Origin: Ignavibacteria bacterium
Lineage (GTDB): Bacteria; Bacteroidota; Ignavibacteria; Tepidaquicellales; OLB5
DNA length: 32,071 nt
NCBI GenBank assembly: GCA_019912545.1
Contig: JAIOIK010000039.1
Coordinates: 1 to 32,071, forward strand
Direction of reading: 5' to 3'
The position numbers and the translations under genes were made by a program. Within the stretch, counting starts at the first letter, position 1. The number at the start of each line of letters is the position of its first letter. The notes beneath the pieces were generated by a model. The model was not told the DNA's origin, searched no databases, and was given only the letters and a program-made list of their open reading frames with translations. Shown here piece by piece: positions 19,183-26,430 of the stretch.

Positions 19183-20526
19183 TTATTCTTTTTTCTTTTT
19201 AGGCTTCTTTGGTTTTTCTTCTGTAACAACCTGCTGGTCATCAGCTGCTTCAGATTCACTGTTAAAGTCCTTGCGTTCGACTTCTTTCACTTTTGCGTTT
19301 TCTATAAGGAAATTCATCAGCTTATCATCAAGAACCCTGTACTTGACATCAGGATTATTTTCATAAACACTTTTTATTTTATCTATAGGCAGATTGTATT
19401 TCTTGGCATCTGCTTCTATAATTGGTTCAATATCCTTATCAGTTACTTCCATTTTTTCGAGTTCAATTATCTTATCCCTGATAAGGTACCATTTTACCTG
19501 AAGGATAGCGTCAACTCTTCTGGTTTTGCGGAATTCTTCTTCATCAAAACCGGCGGGCAGCTTCCGTTTTGGATTCCGGTTCTTCTCATCTTCAATATAT
19601 GAATTAAGAATGTTCTCAATAAGTGCATCGGGAGCTGTAATATCATTAAGCTTAATAAGCTCGCTGATAATATTGTTACGCACTTCCTGTTCGGATATGT
19701 TTTTGTAAATACCCTCCATCTCAGTTGTAACTTTTTCTCTGAATTTCTCTATTGTAGTAATTTCTTCATCCTTATAAAGGTGTTTAAAGAATTCTTCATT
19801 TAGCTCGGGGAAAATGACTTTCTCTATTTTATTGCAGAATACTTTATACTTCTCGGTTTTTCCTTCCTCCTGTGCGGGGAGTATAAGTACTCTTTCTTCA
19901 CCAAGTGTAATTCCTTCAAGCTGTTCCTTAAATTCTTTGTTGATTTGCGGGTCATTAAGGTAGAACTTCACATCTTTATCTCTTTGTCCTATGATGTCAA
20001 TTCCGGTATCATCAAGTTTTTGCACATCCATTGTAATTGTGAATTCATCACCATCAGCTTTATCGGCATTTTCATAGGTAACATGCTTTGACTGGAGATA
20101 CTTGATCTCTTCGTCAATCATTTTGTCATCAATCCTGGTCATTGTCTTGCTGACTTCAATTCCCCTATAATCAGCCAGATTTATCTCAGGCTTAACTTCA
20201 TACTTAACCTTAAATTTAAATAACTGCTTAGGTTCATAATCCATATCAACCAATGCGCCTTCACTTAAAGGATGCACGTGGTTCTCTTCAAGAAAGTTTC
20301 TGTACATTTCATTTGCCACATCCTCAAGCGAGCCCTGTTCTATCATATCGCCATACATGCGTTTCAGCATTGATATTGGCGCTTTACCCTTCCTGAATCC
20401 GGGTATTTCAGCCTTTTTTTGATACTTTTTGTACGATTTTTCGAAGTAAGGAGCAAGATCGCCATATGATATCTCAAACTCAACTTCCTGTTTAACGTCG
20501 TCTAACTTATTTATCTTAAATTCCAT
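19183..20526 (-). CDS. tig: Trigger factor
   Basis: Ribosome-associated chaperone for nascent chains. The N-terminal ribosome-binding domain has the signature IPGFRKGKAP (residues 41-50). The middle region (about 150-235) matches the FKBP-like PPIase domain position but is divergent. The C-terminal helical chaperone arms follow, then a Glu- and Lys-rich tail ending in KKPKKKKE. At 447 aa the length is normal. ATG at 20526. It is upstream of clpP on the same strand, the common tig-clpP arrangement. Confidence 0.95.
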   Translation of the reverse strand: MEFKINKLDDVKQEVEFEISYGDLAPYFEKSYKKYQKKAEIPGFRKGKAPISMLKRMYGDMIEQGSLEDVANEMYRNFLEENHVHPLSEGALVDMDYEPKQLFKFKVKYEVKPEINLADYRGIEVSKTMTRIDDKMIDEEIKYLQSKHVTYENADKADGDEFTITMDVQKLDDTGIDIIGQRDKDVKFYLNDPQINKEFKEQLEGITLGEERVLILPAQEEGKTEKYKVFCNKIEKVIFPELNEEFFKHLYKDEEITTIEKFREKVTTEMEGIYKNISEQEVRNNIISELIKLNDITAPDALIENILNSYIEDEKNRNPKRKLPAGFDEEEFRKTRRVDAILQVKWYLIRDKIIELEKMEVTDKDIEPIIEADAKKYNLPIDKIKSVYENNPDVKYRVLDDKLMNFLIENAKVKEVERKDFNSESEAADDQQVVTEEKPKKPKKKKE

Positions 20527-20671
20527 GTTTTTTAATTAGTTAATCACAAATATAACCTTTCTATCCAACGGGTTCAATGTATGTTTTTAGTAGTGTTTTT
20601 AAGGAAATGCACTGATGGAAGCCTGTTGTTATTGAATAGTTTATAAATACAACTTTGAATAAATTTACTGC

Positions 20672-21907
20672 ATGAAAAGTAATAATCTCAACAAAATTAT
20701 TAATAAAAAATTCCGCCTTGTTATCGGGTTACTATCCGGAACTTCGGTAGATGCCGTTGATGCAGTCCTGCTTAAAATTACCGGAAGCGGAATAAATTCG
20801 AAAATTAAGATACTTGGTTTCACAACTCAGCCCATACCAAACGATATCAGGCTTGCAATATTTCGCAATTCAAACAGCCGCACGGGCAAAATTGATGAAA
20901 TATGCAGGCTGAATGTTATTCTGGGGGCGCTATTTTCTGATGCAGTTCTGAAACTCCTTAGAAAGTACAAACTGAACTCACGTGATATAGATCTCATTGG
21001 CTCTCATGGTCAAACAATTCATCATTTGCCCGGCAGGGAATCATTTTTAGGATATAAGGTCAAATCCACCATGCAGATAGGGGACCCTTCGATCATTGCG
21101 AATTTAACGGGCATTACAACTGTTGGTGATTTCCGTATTGCTGATTGTGCATTTGATGGTGGCGGTGCGCCGCTCGTTCCATATTTGGATTATATCCTGT
21201 TTACACATAACTCTAAGAATCGCGCATTGCTGAATATTGGCGGAATTTCTAATATCACTATTTTACCAGCCGGAGCAAGTAAAGAAGAAGTATTTGCTTT
21301 TGATACTGGACCCGGGAATATGATTATTGACGGACTGACTTATCATCTATTCCGCAAAGGATATGATAAGGGAGCCGTATTTGCTAAGAAGGGCAAAGTG
21401 AATCTTGAGCTATTCAACTATCTGCTTGAAGATAAGATATATAGTACTTCTCCTCCAAAATCAACCGGCAGAGAGCATTATGGAATGGAATTCCAGAAAA
21501 AGCTGCTGAAAAAAGCTAAAGAAATCAATAAATATGATATTGTAAGGACAGTAACGGAATTCACAGCATTTACGATTTACTATAATTATAAAAACTTCAT
21601 TGAACCAAAAGATAAAATAAGCGAGCTTATCATTAGCGGCGGCGGTTCGGAAAATCCGGTCATAATGAAATCTTTACGCAATTATTTTAAAGGGATAAAA
21701 GTCCGCAAAATGAATGATCATGGCATTACTTCAAAGAACAAGGAAGCTGTTCTATTTGCAGTCCTAGCTAATGAATGTATTTCCGGAAATCCAGCTAATA
21801 TGAGATCAGTATCAGGCTCGACGAAGGATGCAATATTGGGTAAGATCTGCCTTTGTTGTCATTCCCGCGAAAGCGGGAATCTATACTTTAAATCATTAAA
21901 AAGATAG
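20672..21907 (+). CDS. anmK: Anhydro-N-acetylmuramic acid kinase
   Basis: Phosphorylates and opens 1,6-anhydro-MurNAc for peptidoglycan recycling. Family motifs are visible: GLLSGTSVDAVDAVLLK near residue 20, IGSHGQTIHHLPG near 108, the VGDFRIADCAFDGGGAPLVP block near 150, LLNIGGISNITILP near 188 and FDTGPGNMIID near 210. The normal end of the family is at about GSTKDAILGKI. Here about 20 more residues follow (ICLCCHSRESGNLYF and on), because a palindromic repeat at 21858-21884 runs into the reading frame. The start is ATG 20672; tig lies divergently upstream. Confidence 0.94.
   Translation: MKSNNLNKIINKKFRLVIGLLSGTSVDAVDAVLLKITGSGINSKIKILGFTTQPIPNDIRLAIFRNSNSRTGKIDEICRLNVILGALFSDAVLKLLRKYKLNSRDIDLIGSHGQTIHHLPGRESFLGYKVKSTMQIGDPSIIANLTGITTVGDFRIADCAFDGGGAPLVPYLDYILFTHNSKNRALLNIGGISNITILPAGASKEEVFAFDTGPGNMIIDGLTYHLFRKGYDKGAVFAKKGKVNLELFNYLLEDKIYSTSPPKSTGREHYGMEFQKKLLKKAKEINKYDIVRTVTEFTAFTIYYNYKNFIEPKDKISELIISGGGSENPVIMKSLRNYFKGIKVRKMNDHGITSKNKEAVLFAVLANECISGNPANMRSVSGSTKDAILGKICLCCHSRESGNLYFKSLKR
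21858..21884. repeat. Interspersed palindromic repeat (TCATTCCCGC-GAAA-GCGGGAATC type) at the 3' end of anmK
   Basis: ATTCCCGC (21861-21868) and GCGGGAAT (21873-21880) form a perfect 8-bp stem closed by a GAAA tetraloop, flanked by TGTC and CTA. This pattern is a widely dispersed palindrome in many environmental bacterial genomes. It encodes the CHSRESGNL residues near the AnmK C-terminus. Confidence 0.85.
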
Positions 21908-21910
21908 ATT

Positions 21911-22642
21911 ATGAACTTAACTAATAAAATTGCAATCGTTACAGGTGGTACAGGTGCCCTCGGCAGGGTAATTGTCAATCATTTAGCGGCACATGGAATG
22001 AAAGTCTATGTTCCGGTCCGCTCAATGCCTGAGTTTATGAAGACCTTTGATGATTCGCAAAGCTCCATTGCTGATTTCAAGAGCCTCCCGAAACGCTATG
22101 GCTTGCCATGCGATGCAACAAATGAAGCTGATGTAAAAGAGTTCTGTGATAATGTCGTTAAGCAGGAAAAGCGGATCGATTACCTGGTAAATACTGTAGG
22201 TGGCTTTCACCCGAAACACATGGTAGCTGATACCGATACTGCATTAATTGAAGGTCAGCTTAAGCTTAACTTTTATACTACGTTTTTCTTTACTAAATAT
22301 GCTTTAAGCTATTTTAAAATAAATAACTTCGGGAGGGTTGTTTCAATCGGAGCTAAGCCTGCAATTGAAACCACTGCAGAGAAATTCGCATATTCATTCA
22401 GCAAGGCGGGAGTGGTAAATCTCATGCAGACTCTTGCCGAAGAACATAAAGAGCAGGATATTACTTTCAATGCTATAATCCCGAGTATAATTGATACTCC
22501 CGCCAACCGTGAGAGTATGCAAAATCAGGATTTCAGCAAATGGGTCACTCCCCTGGAAATAGCCGAAACCTGCCTTATTCTACTGGAAGAGGGTGCCCGG
22601 TCTTACCGAGGGAATGTTATAAAAATGTATGGGAAAGTGTGA
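21911..22642 (+). CDS. SDR-family NAD(P)-dependent oxidoreductase
   Basis: Short-chain dehydrogenase/reductase of 243 aa. The cofactor loop TGGTGALG lies near residue 12, an NTVGG replaces the usual NNAG motif near residue 96, a serine sits in VVSIGAKPA and the catalytic YxxxK is YSFSK (about residue 159). The substrate cannot be told from the sequence. ATG 21911 is four bases after the anmK stop, so it could be cotranscribed with anmK. Confidence 0.9.
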   Translation: MNLTNKIAIVTGGTGALGRVIVNHLAAHGMKVYVPVRSMPEFMKTFDDSQSSIADFKSLPKRYGLPCDATNEADVKEFCDNVVKQEKRIDYLVNTVGGFHPKHMVADTDTALIEGQLKLNFYTTFFFTKYALSYFKINNFGRVVSIGAKPAIETTAEKFAYSFSKAGVVNLMQTLAEEHKEQDITFNAIIPSIIDTPANRESMQNQDFSKWVTPLEIAETCLILLEEGARSYRGNVIKMYGKV

Positions 22643-22663
22643 AAACTGAGGAATTATTCATTA

Positions 22664-22718
22664 AATCCGCAAACCCAAATCCCTGCCTGCAGCAGGCAGG
22701 CGAATTCCGAAATCCAGA
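22664..22718. repeat. Degenerate 7-nt (TCCGAAA-type) repeat tract interrupted by a 19-nt palindrome
   Basis: Read on the plus strand, the tract gives units such as TCCGCAA, ACCCAAA, TCCGAAA and TCCAGAT. It is broken by CCTGCCTGCAGCAGGCAGG (22682-22700), a perfect GC-rich palindrome. Removing 19 nt restores a TCCGAAT unit in register with its neighbours. The tract lies between the convergent 3' ends of the SDR gene and the LVIVD gene and abuts the stop codon of the latter. Confidence 0.65.
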
Positions 22719-23669
22719 TCAGTACTGATAATCAATCCTCAAAATCTTCAACTTCTTATCGCTTGTAGCCACAAAAATATATTTTCCTTCTATCAACGCT
22801 ATCCGGTTTATCGTCTTATCGTTCTTGTAATTGCCTGCAAAGTAAAAAGTCTTGGCATCTTTATTGAAAAAGCCTTCGATTGACTTGTCATCAGCAACCC
22901 AGATATAAAAGTTAGATGCAACAACCTGTTTGGCAGATTTCCTTGAGTAAAGATTAGTTACCCATTCCGGAAATGGCAATTTAGTAATATTAATTACTTG
23001 CACACCGGTATTACCTTGCGGAACATATGCATAATTACCGTCAACAAATGGTTCATAGAATTTAACACCGTTTGTGTAAGAACCAACGATCGGCAGCTTT
23101 GCTATATCGTTAACATCAATAATTGAAAGGTTTGCATTAGTAGTTGTTATGTAAGCCTTCCTGTCTTTAACAAAAATTCCGTTCGCTTCGCCGCCTGGTA
23201 TTATCTGAGTATTTTTGAGAATAGGGAAGTCTGCAATATTTACATCATATACCTGCAGGCCGGCTGATTGATTCAGAACGTACATATAGCCGTAATCTAT
23301 TACAAGTTTTGTTATAGTTCCATTTGTTAAAATTGAATTTCTGAGTGCCGGCGGGTCTTTAGTGAAATCGAAAAGTGATATTCCGCTTCCGGGACCGATT
23401 GAATATGCTATCCTTCCGGAAAATGCCATGCTTTGAGTACCGTTAAGCGCACCTAAATATGATTCGGCATACTGATCAAAAGGCTCAGTTGTATTAAATG
23501 CTGTCAGAGTGCCTCCTGAGATAACATACGCGACGCCTTCGTTAACCAAAATATCACGGCCCTCACTGCCAAGAGAGTATTCTCTCACAAGTGTAAGGTA
23601 AACCTGGTTTGCTGAAACATTTATGCTGATAATGATAAGAAATAACGGTACAAGCTGTATTTTTAACAT
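22719..23669 (-). CDS. LVIVD-repeat-like beta-propeller protein, exported
   Basis: I place the start at ATG 23669, giving 316 aa with a clear signal peptide (MLKIQLVPLFLIIISINVSA). The frame is open further upstream to 23810, but that part overlaps a terminator and has no export signal of its own. The mature protein is built of repeats of about 40 residues carrying hydrophobic-x-Asp-Val/Ile blocks such as LQVYDVNIADFP, LSIIDVNDIAKLP and VQVINITKLP, alternating with AYV- or AYI-type strands. This resembles LVIVD propeller repeats of surface or secreted proteins. No enzymatic function can be assigned. Confidence 0.7.
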   Translation of the reverse strand: MLKIQLVPLFLIIISINVSANQVYLTLVREYSLGSEGRDILVNEGVAYVISGGTLTAFNTTEPFDQYAESYLGALNGTQSMAFSGRIAYSIGPGSGISLFDFTKDPPALRNSILTNGTITKLVIDYGYMYVLNQSAGLQVYDVNIADFPILKNTQIIPGGEANGIFVKDRKAYITTTNANLSIIDVNDIAKLPIVGSYTNGVKFYEPFVDGNYAYVPQGNTGVQVINITKLPFPEWVTNLYSRKSAKQVVASNFYIWVADDKSIEGFFNKDAKTFYFAGNYKNDKTINRIALIEGKYIFVATSDKKLKILRIDYQY

Positions 23670-23765
23670 GCTATTAATTTCAAGGTTACACAAAAATGAT
23701 AAAATATCTTTTAACTTGAAATACTTTAATTGTAAAGTTTTGTAACAGGAGGAGTGTAACTCCAC

Positions 23766-23793
23766 AAAAAAAGCGATCATAAAGATCGCTTTT
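23766..23793 (-). terminator. Rho-independent terminator for the class I aminotransferase gene
   Basis: AAAAGCGATC (23769-23778) and GATCGCTTTT (23784-23793) form a perfect 10-bp stem with a 5-nt loop. On the minus strand the stem is followed by an uninterrupted run of T residues. It lies downstream of the minus-strand aminotransferase gene and ahead of the LVIVD gene, so the two are probably separate transcripts. Confidence 0.8.
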
Positions 23794-23829
23794 AAAACCT
23801 TGTGCTTCAATATAATTCCGTTATAACCA

Positions 23830-23943
23830 GTAGGGAACGCATTTGAACGATTAATTTCATGGAAGATAAATTTTCGATCATGAATAATCGCTTCTGTTCG
23901 AATATTGCTAAAATGCCTGCCCGTACAGGCGGGCGTTCCCTAC
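23830..23943. mobile_element. MITE-like palindromic element with 15-bp terminal inverted repeats
   Basis: The left end is GTAGGGAACGCATTT (23830-23844). The right end is its exact reverse complement split in two: AAATG (23911-23915) and CGTTCCCTAC (23934-23943), separated by CCTGCCCGTACAGGCGGG (23916-23933). The interior is also partly palindromic (CGATTAATTTCATG near 23848 against CATGAATAATCG near 23879). It encodes no protein. Together with the terminator at 23766-23793, it accounts for most of the 313-bp gene-free stretch at 23670-23982. Confidence 0.65.
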
Positions 23944-23982
23944 ATCAAAAACAACTTTCTAATCTTGTTGATTTGAAACAAA

Positions 23983-25143
23983 TCAGCTTAGAACTTTCTT
24001 TATCCTGTTTATGGCTTCGTTAATATTCTCTACTGAATTTGCATATGAGAATCTAATATACCCCTCGCCATATGCTCCGAAAGACGTTCCGGATAGGCAT
24101 GCAACACCTGCTTCATAGAGCAGCTTATCAGCCAGCTCTTTAGATTTAAATCCGGTGCCCGTTATGTTAGGGAATGCATAAAATGCGCCATCAGGCATTG
24201 AGCAGTTGAATCCTTTTATGCTGTTCAATCCTTCAACTATGATCTTCCTTCTCCTGTCAAACTCTGCAACTATCTCAACAACTGCATCCTGGGGTCCGTT
24301 AAGCGCTTCTATGCAGCCTTTCTGTACAAATGCGTTATTGCATGAATTACTGTTGACCATTAGCTTTGTAATAACCGGAGCGAGCTCTGTATTCATAATG
24401 CCATATCCTGCGCGCCAGCCTGTCATAGCATATGTCTTTGAAAATCCATCAAGTATTATCGTTCTGTCCTTAAATCCATCAATTTTGCTTATCGAGTATG
24501 ATTCAGCTCCATCATACACTATCCTTGAATAGATCTCGTCGGAAAGTATCATACAATCCCTGTTCTTTAGTATCTCTGCCATTTCGTGAATAACCGCTCT
24601 TGGAATCGTCTTCCCGGTTGGATTACCCGGAGTGTTAATGATCACAAGCCTGGTTTTATCCGTTACTGATTTTTCGAACAGCTTCAGATCAACATTAAAA
24701 TTATTTTCCTGCGTAAGCGGCATCGGCACAGCTTTTGCTCCTACAAAATTTATCATTGATTCATAAATAGGGAAGCCTGGATTTGGATACATGGCCTCAT
24801 CGCCGTGCTGTAATAGTGCAAGTATCACAAAGAACATTATGGGCTTGGCTCCCGGAGTCATAACAACGTTTTCGGGAGTAAACTTCACATCGCGTGTCCT
24901 TGAAACATAATCTGCGATTGCTTTGCGCAGTTCGGGAGTGCCTGCAGCCCCGGTGTAATGCGTATCGCCCGCCTGTATTGATGCTACTGCTGCATCGCAA
25001 ATGTTTTTTGGAGTAGGGAAGTCAGGTTCGCCAATTTGAAGGTGAATAATGCTTTTTCCCTCAGCTTCCAAAGCCTTGGCTTTAGCCAATACCTCAAAAG
25101 CTGTTTCTGTTCCTAATCTGGATATTCCGTCAGAGAATTTCAT
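23983..25143 (-). CDS. Class I/II PLP-dependent aminotransferase (aspartate aminotransferase-like)
   Basis: Fold-type I aminotransferase, 386 aa. The N-terminal LQIGEPDFPTP (35-45), Asn174 in NTPGNPTG, Asp202 in SDEIY, the PLP lysine K236 in DGFSKTYAMTGWRAGYG and the C-terminal RFSYANS arginine are all present. These are typical of the prokaryotic subgroup that includes AspC and related aspartate, alanine or aromatic transaminases, so substrate choice is uncertain. ATG at 25143. Its transcript likely ends at the hairpin at 23766-23793. Confidence 0.93.
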   Translation of the reverse strand: MKFSDGISRLGTETAFEVLAKAKALEAEGKSIIHLQIGEPDFPTPKNICDAAVASIQAGDTHYTGAAGTPELRKAIADYVSRTRDVKFTPENVVMTPGAKPIMFFVILALLQHGDEAMYPNPGFPIYESMINFVGAKAVPMPLTQENNFNVDLKLFEKSVTDKTRLVIINTPGNPTGKTIPRAVIHEMAEILKNRDCMILSDEIYSRIVYDGAESYSISKIDGFKDRTIILDGFSKTYAMTGWRAGYGIMNTELAPVITKLMVNSNSCNNAFVQKGCIEALNGPQDAVVEIVAEFDRRRKIIVEGLNSIKGFNCSMPDGAFYAFPNITGTGFKSKELADKLLYEAGVACLSGTSFGAYGEGYIRFSYANSVENINEAINRIKKVLS

Positions 25144-25213
25144 TTTGTTTAGTCTTTTTAAAGTTTCTTGTTGATATTGTTAGTTAGTATGTATTTTAAA
25201 GAAAAATGTATTA

Positions 25214-25558
25214 TCAGTACTTATTTAGATTTCGTATTGTGGATTTCGGATTATTGATTTTGGCTGTTTTCCCTGAGCTTGTGAATATGGCAACTAATTC
25301 ATTAGCCTCTTGAATTAAACCGGAAATCTTTGGTTCTTTGATGAATCCGGCATCATTTATCAACTCAAGCCAGAACAATGATTCATTAGCTTCTTCCTCG
25401 ACAATCGTAATTTTAGAGATAAAGTCTGCTTTGGATCTTGCCCGGCACGCTGCCCTGTAATTAGCACCAACAGATGTTGCTGATCTTAACAACTGATTTG
25501 AAACAACACTTGCCGCCTTAGTATTCGGCAAAGCCTCTGTGAGCTTCATTATCCTCAA
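25214..25558 (-). CDS. Four-helix-bundle (S23/IVP-like) protein with an interrupted N-terminus
   Basis: The 114-aa frame carries the hallmark QLLRSATSVGANYRAACR, then ARSKADFISK and IVEEEANESLFWLELI blocks of the S23-like four-helix-bundle family, whose cellular role is unknown. The frame starts at TTG 25558, but the family N-terminus continues upstream in the same frame: ATG at 25600 gives M-T-K, then a TAA stop (25589-25591), then ELKQRTKQFALRIMKLTEALP. The gene has therefore probably lost its native start region to a nonsense change or begins at a downstream start. The C-terminal residues NNPKSTIRNLN are translated from a flanking heptad repeat tract. No rRNA gene is nearby. Confidence 0.8.
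   Translation of the reverse strand: MRIMKLTEALPNTKAASVVSNQLLRSATSVGANYRAACRARSKADFISKITIVEEEANESLFWLELINDAGFIKEPKISGLIQEANELVAIFTSSGKTAKINNPKSTIRNLNKY
25219..25256 (-). repeat. Degenerate 7-nt repeat tract at the 3' end of the four-helix-bundle gene
   Basis: Read on the minus strand the tract is TCAATAA, TCCGAAA, TCCACAA, TACGAAA, TCTAAAT, a run of heptads. It forms the last codons of the gene. It is in the opposite orientation to the tract at 25641-25711, so the two frame the gene as imperfect inverted repeats. Confidence 0.6.
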
Positions 25559-25640
25559 AGCAAACTGCTTTGTCCTTTGTTTTAACTCTTACTTTGTCAT
25601 AGAAGATAAATAAATGAAAATTTATCTATTTGCTTTTAAA

Positions 25641-25711
25641 TCCGAAATCTACAATCCGAATTCCGAAATGTGGAAATCCGCAATCCCAATTCCGCAATCC
25701 GAAATTCACTT
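25641..25711 (+). repeat. Degenerate 7-nt (TCCGAAA-type) repeat tract between livF and the four-helix-bundle gene
   Basis: The plus strand reads as heptads TCCGAAA, TCTACAA, TCCGAAT, TCCGAAA, one 8-nt unit, TCCGCAA, TCCCAAT, TCCGCAA, TCCGAAA, TTCACTT. TCCG occurs at 25641, 25655, 25662, 25677, 25691 and 25698, all spaced by about multiples of seven. It directly abuts the livF stop codon. The remaining gene-free bases (25601-25640) show nothing distinctive. Confidence 0.75.
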
Positions 25712-25712
25712 A

Positions 25713-26426
25713 TCATGTTTCGCCTAAGTAAGCTTTCCTTACCTCTGCATTATTTGCCAGATCTTTTGCCGGGCCTTCTAAAATAATATTTCCCGTCTCG
25801 AGCACATAGCCATAATCTGCAATTGAAAGTGCTTGGTGAGCATTTTGCTCAACCAGTAAAATTGTGACACCCAGAGTTTTATTTATTTCAACTATCTTTC
25901 CAAATATTGTCTTCACAAGTATGGGGGCAATACCAAGTGACGGTTCATCAAGCAGGAGCATTTTTGGCTTGCTCATTAAAGCTCTGGATATGGCAAGCAT
26001 TTGCTGTTCACCGCCTGAAAGCGTTCCCCCCGGCTGTTTTATCCTTTCAAGCAGCCTTGGGAAGATATTAAATATAAAATCCTGGTCTTTCTTAAAGTTC
26101 TCTTTATCTTTCCTTAAGTAAGCGCCCATTTCAAGGTTTTCTTTTACGGTCAGATTGGCGAATATCAGCCTGCCTTCCGGCACCTGGCATAATCCCTGCG
26201 CAACGATCTTATGCGGCGGTAAATTGGTTATATCTTTCCCGTCATACATTATTTTGGTGCCTTCAGAGGCTTTGATAATACTTGAAATAGCCCTCAAAGT
26301 AGTTGTCTTGCCCGCTCCGTTAGCACCAATGAGCGTTACTATTGATTTTTCTGGGACATGAATTGAGAGGCCCCTTATCGCATTTATTGCCCCGTAATTT
26401 ACTATTAGATTTTCTACTTTTAACAT
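25713..26426 (-). CDS. livF: Branched-chain amino acid ABC transporter ATP-binding protein LivF-type
   Basis: ABC ATPase energising high-affinity branched-chain amino acid (or related) uptake. Walker A GANGAGKTT is near residue 34, the signature LSGGEQQMLAISRAL near 136, and Walker B MLLLDEPSLGIAP near 155, followed by the switch His region in VEQNAHQAL. The 237-aa length and YVLETGNIILEGPAKDL C-terminus are LivF-like. ATG 26426 lies four bases after the livG stop. Confidence 0.93.
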   Translation of the reverse strand: MLKVENLIVNYGAINAIRGLSIHVPEKSIVTLIGANGAGKTTTLRAISSIIKASEGTKIMYDGKDITNLPPHKIVAQGLCQVPEGRLIFANLTVKENLEMGAYLRKDKENFKKDQDFIFNIFPRLLERIKQPGGTLSGGEQQMLAISRALMSKPKMLLLDEPSLGIAPILVKTIFGKIVEINKTLGVTILLVEQNAHQALSIADYGYVLETGNIILEGPAKDLANNAEVRKAYLGET

Positions 26427-26430
26427 GTTT

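Noticed and set aside
23670-23810. N-terminal extension of the LVIVD protein from the open frame upstream
   Set aside because: The extra 47 residues overlap a terminator and the intergenic region and precede a perfect signal peptide, so the internal ATG is the better start.
25214-25558. Avd component of a diversity-generating retroelement
   Set aside because: Avd shares the four-helix-bundle fold, but there is no reverse transcriptase, template repeat or variable repeat in the window.
25214-25558. 23S rRNA intervening-sequence protein acting in place
   Set aside because: The family name comes from rRNA intervening sequences, but no rRNA gene is present here, so that role cannot be supported.
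25641-25711. CRISPR-like or iteron-like array
   Set aside because: The units are only seven bases, degenerate and contiguous, with no spacers, no cas genes and no replication initiator nearby.
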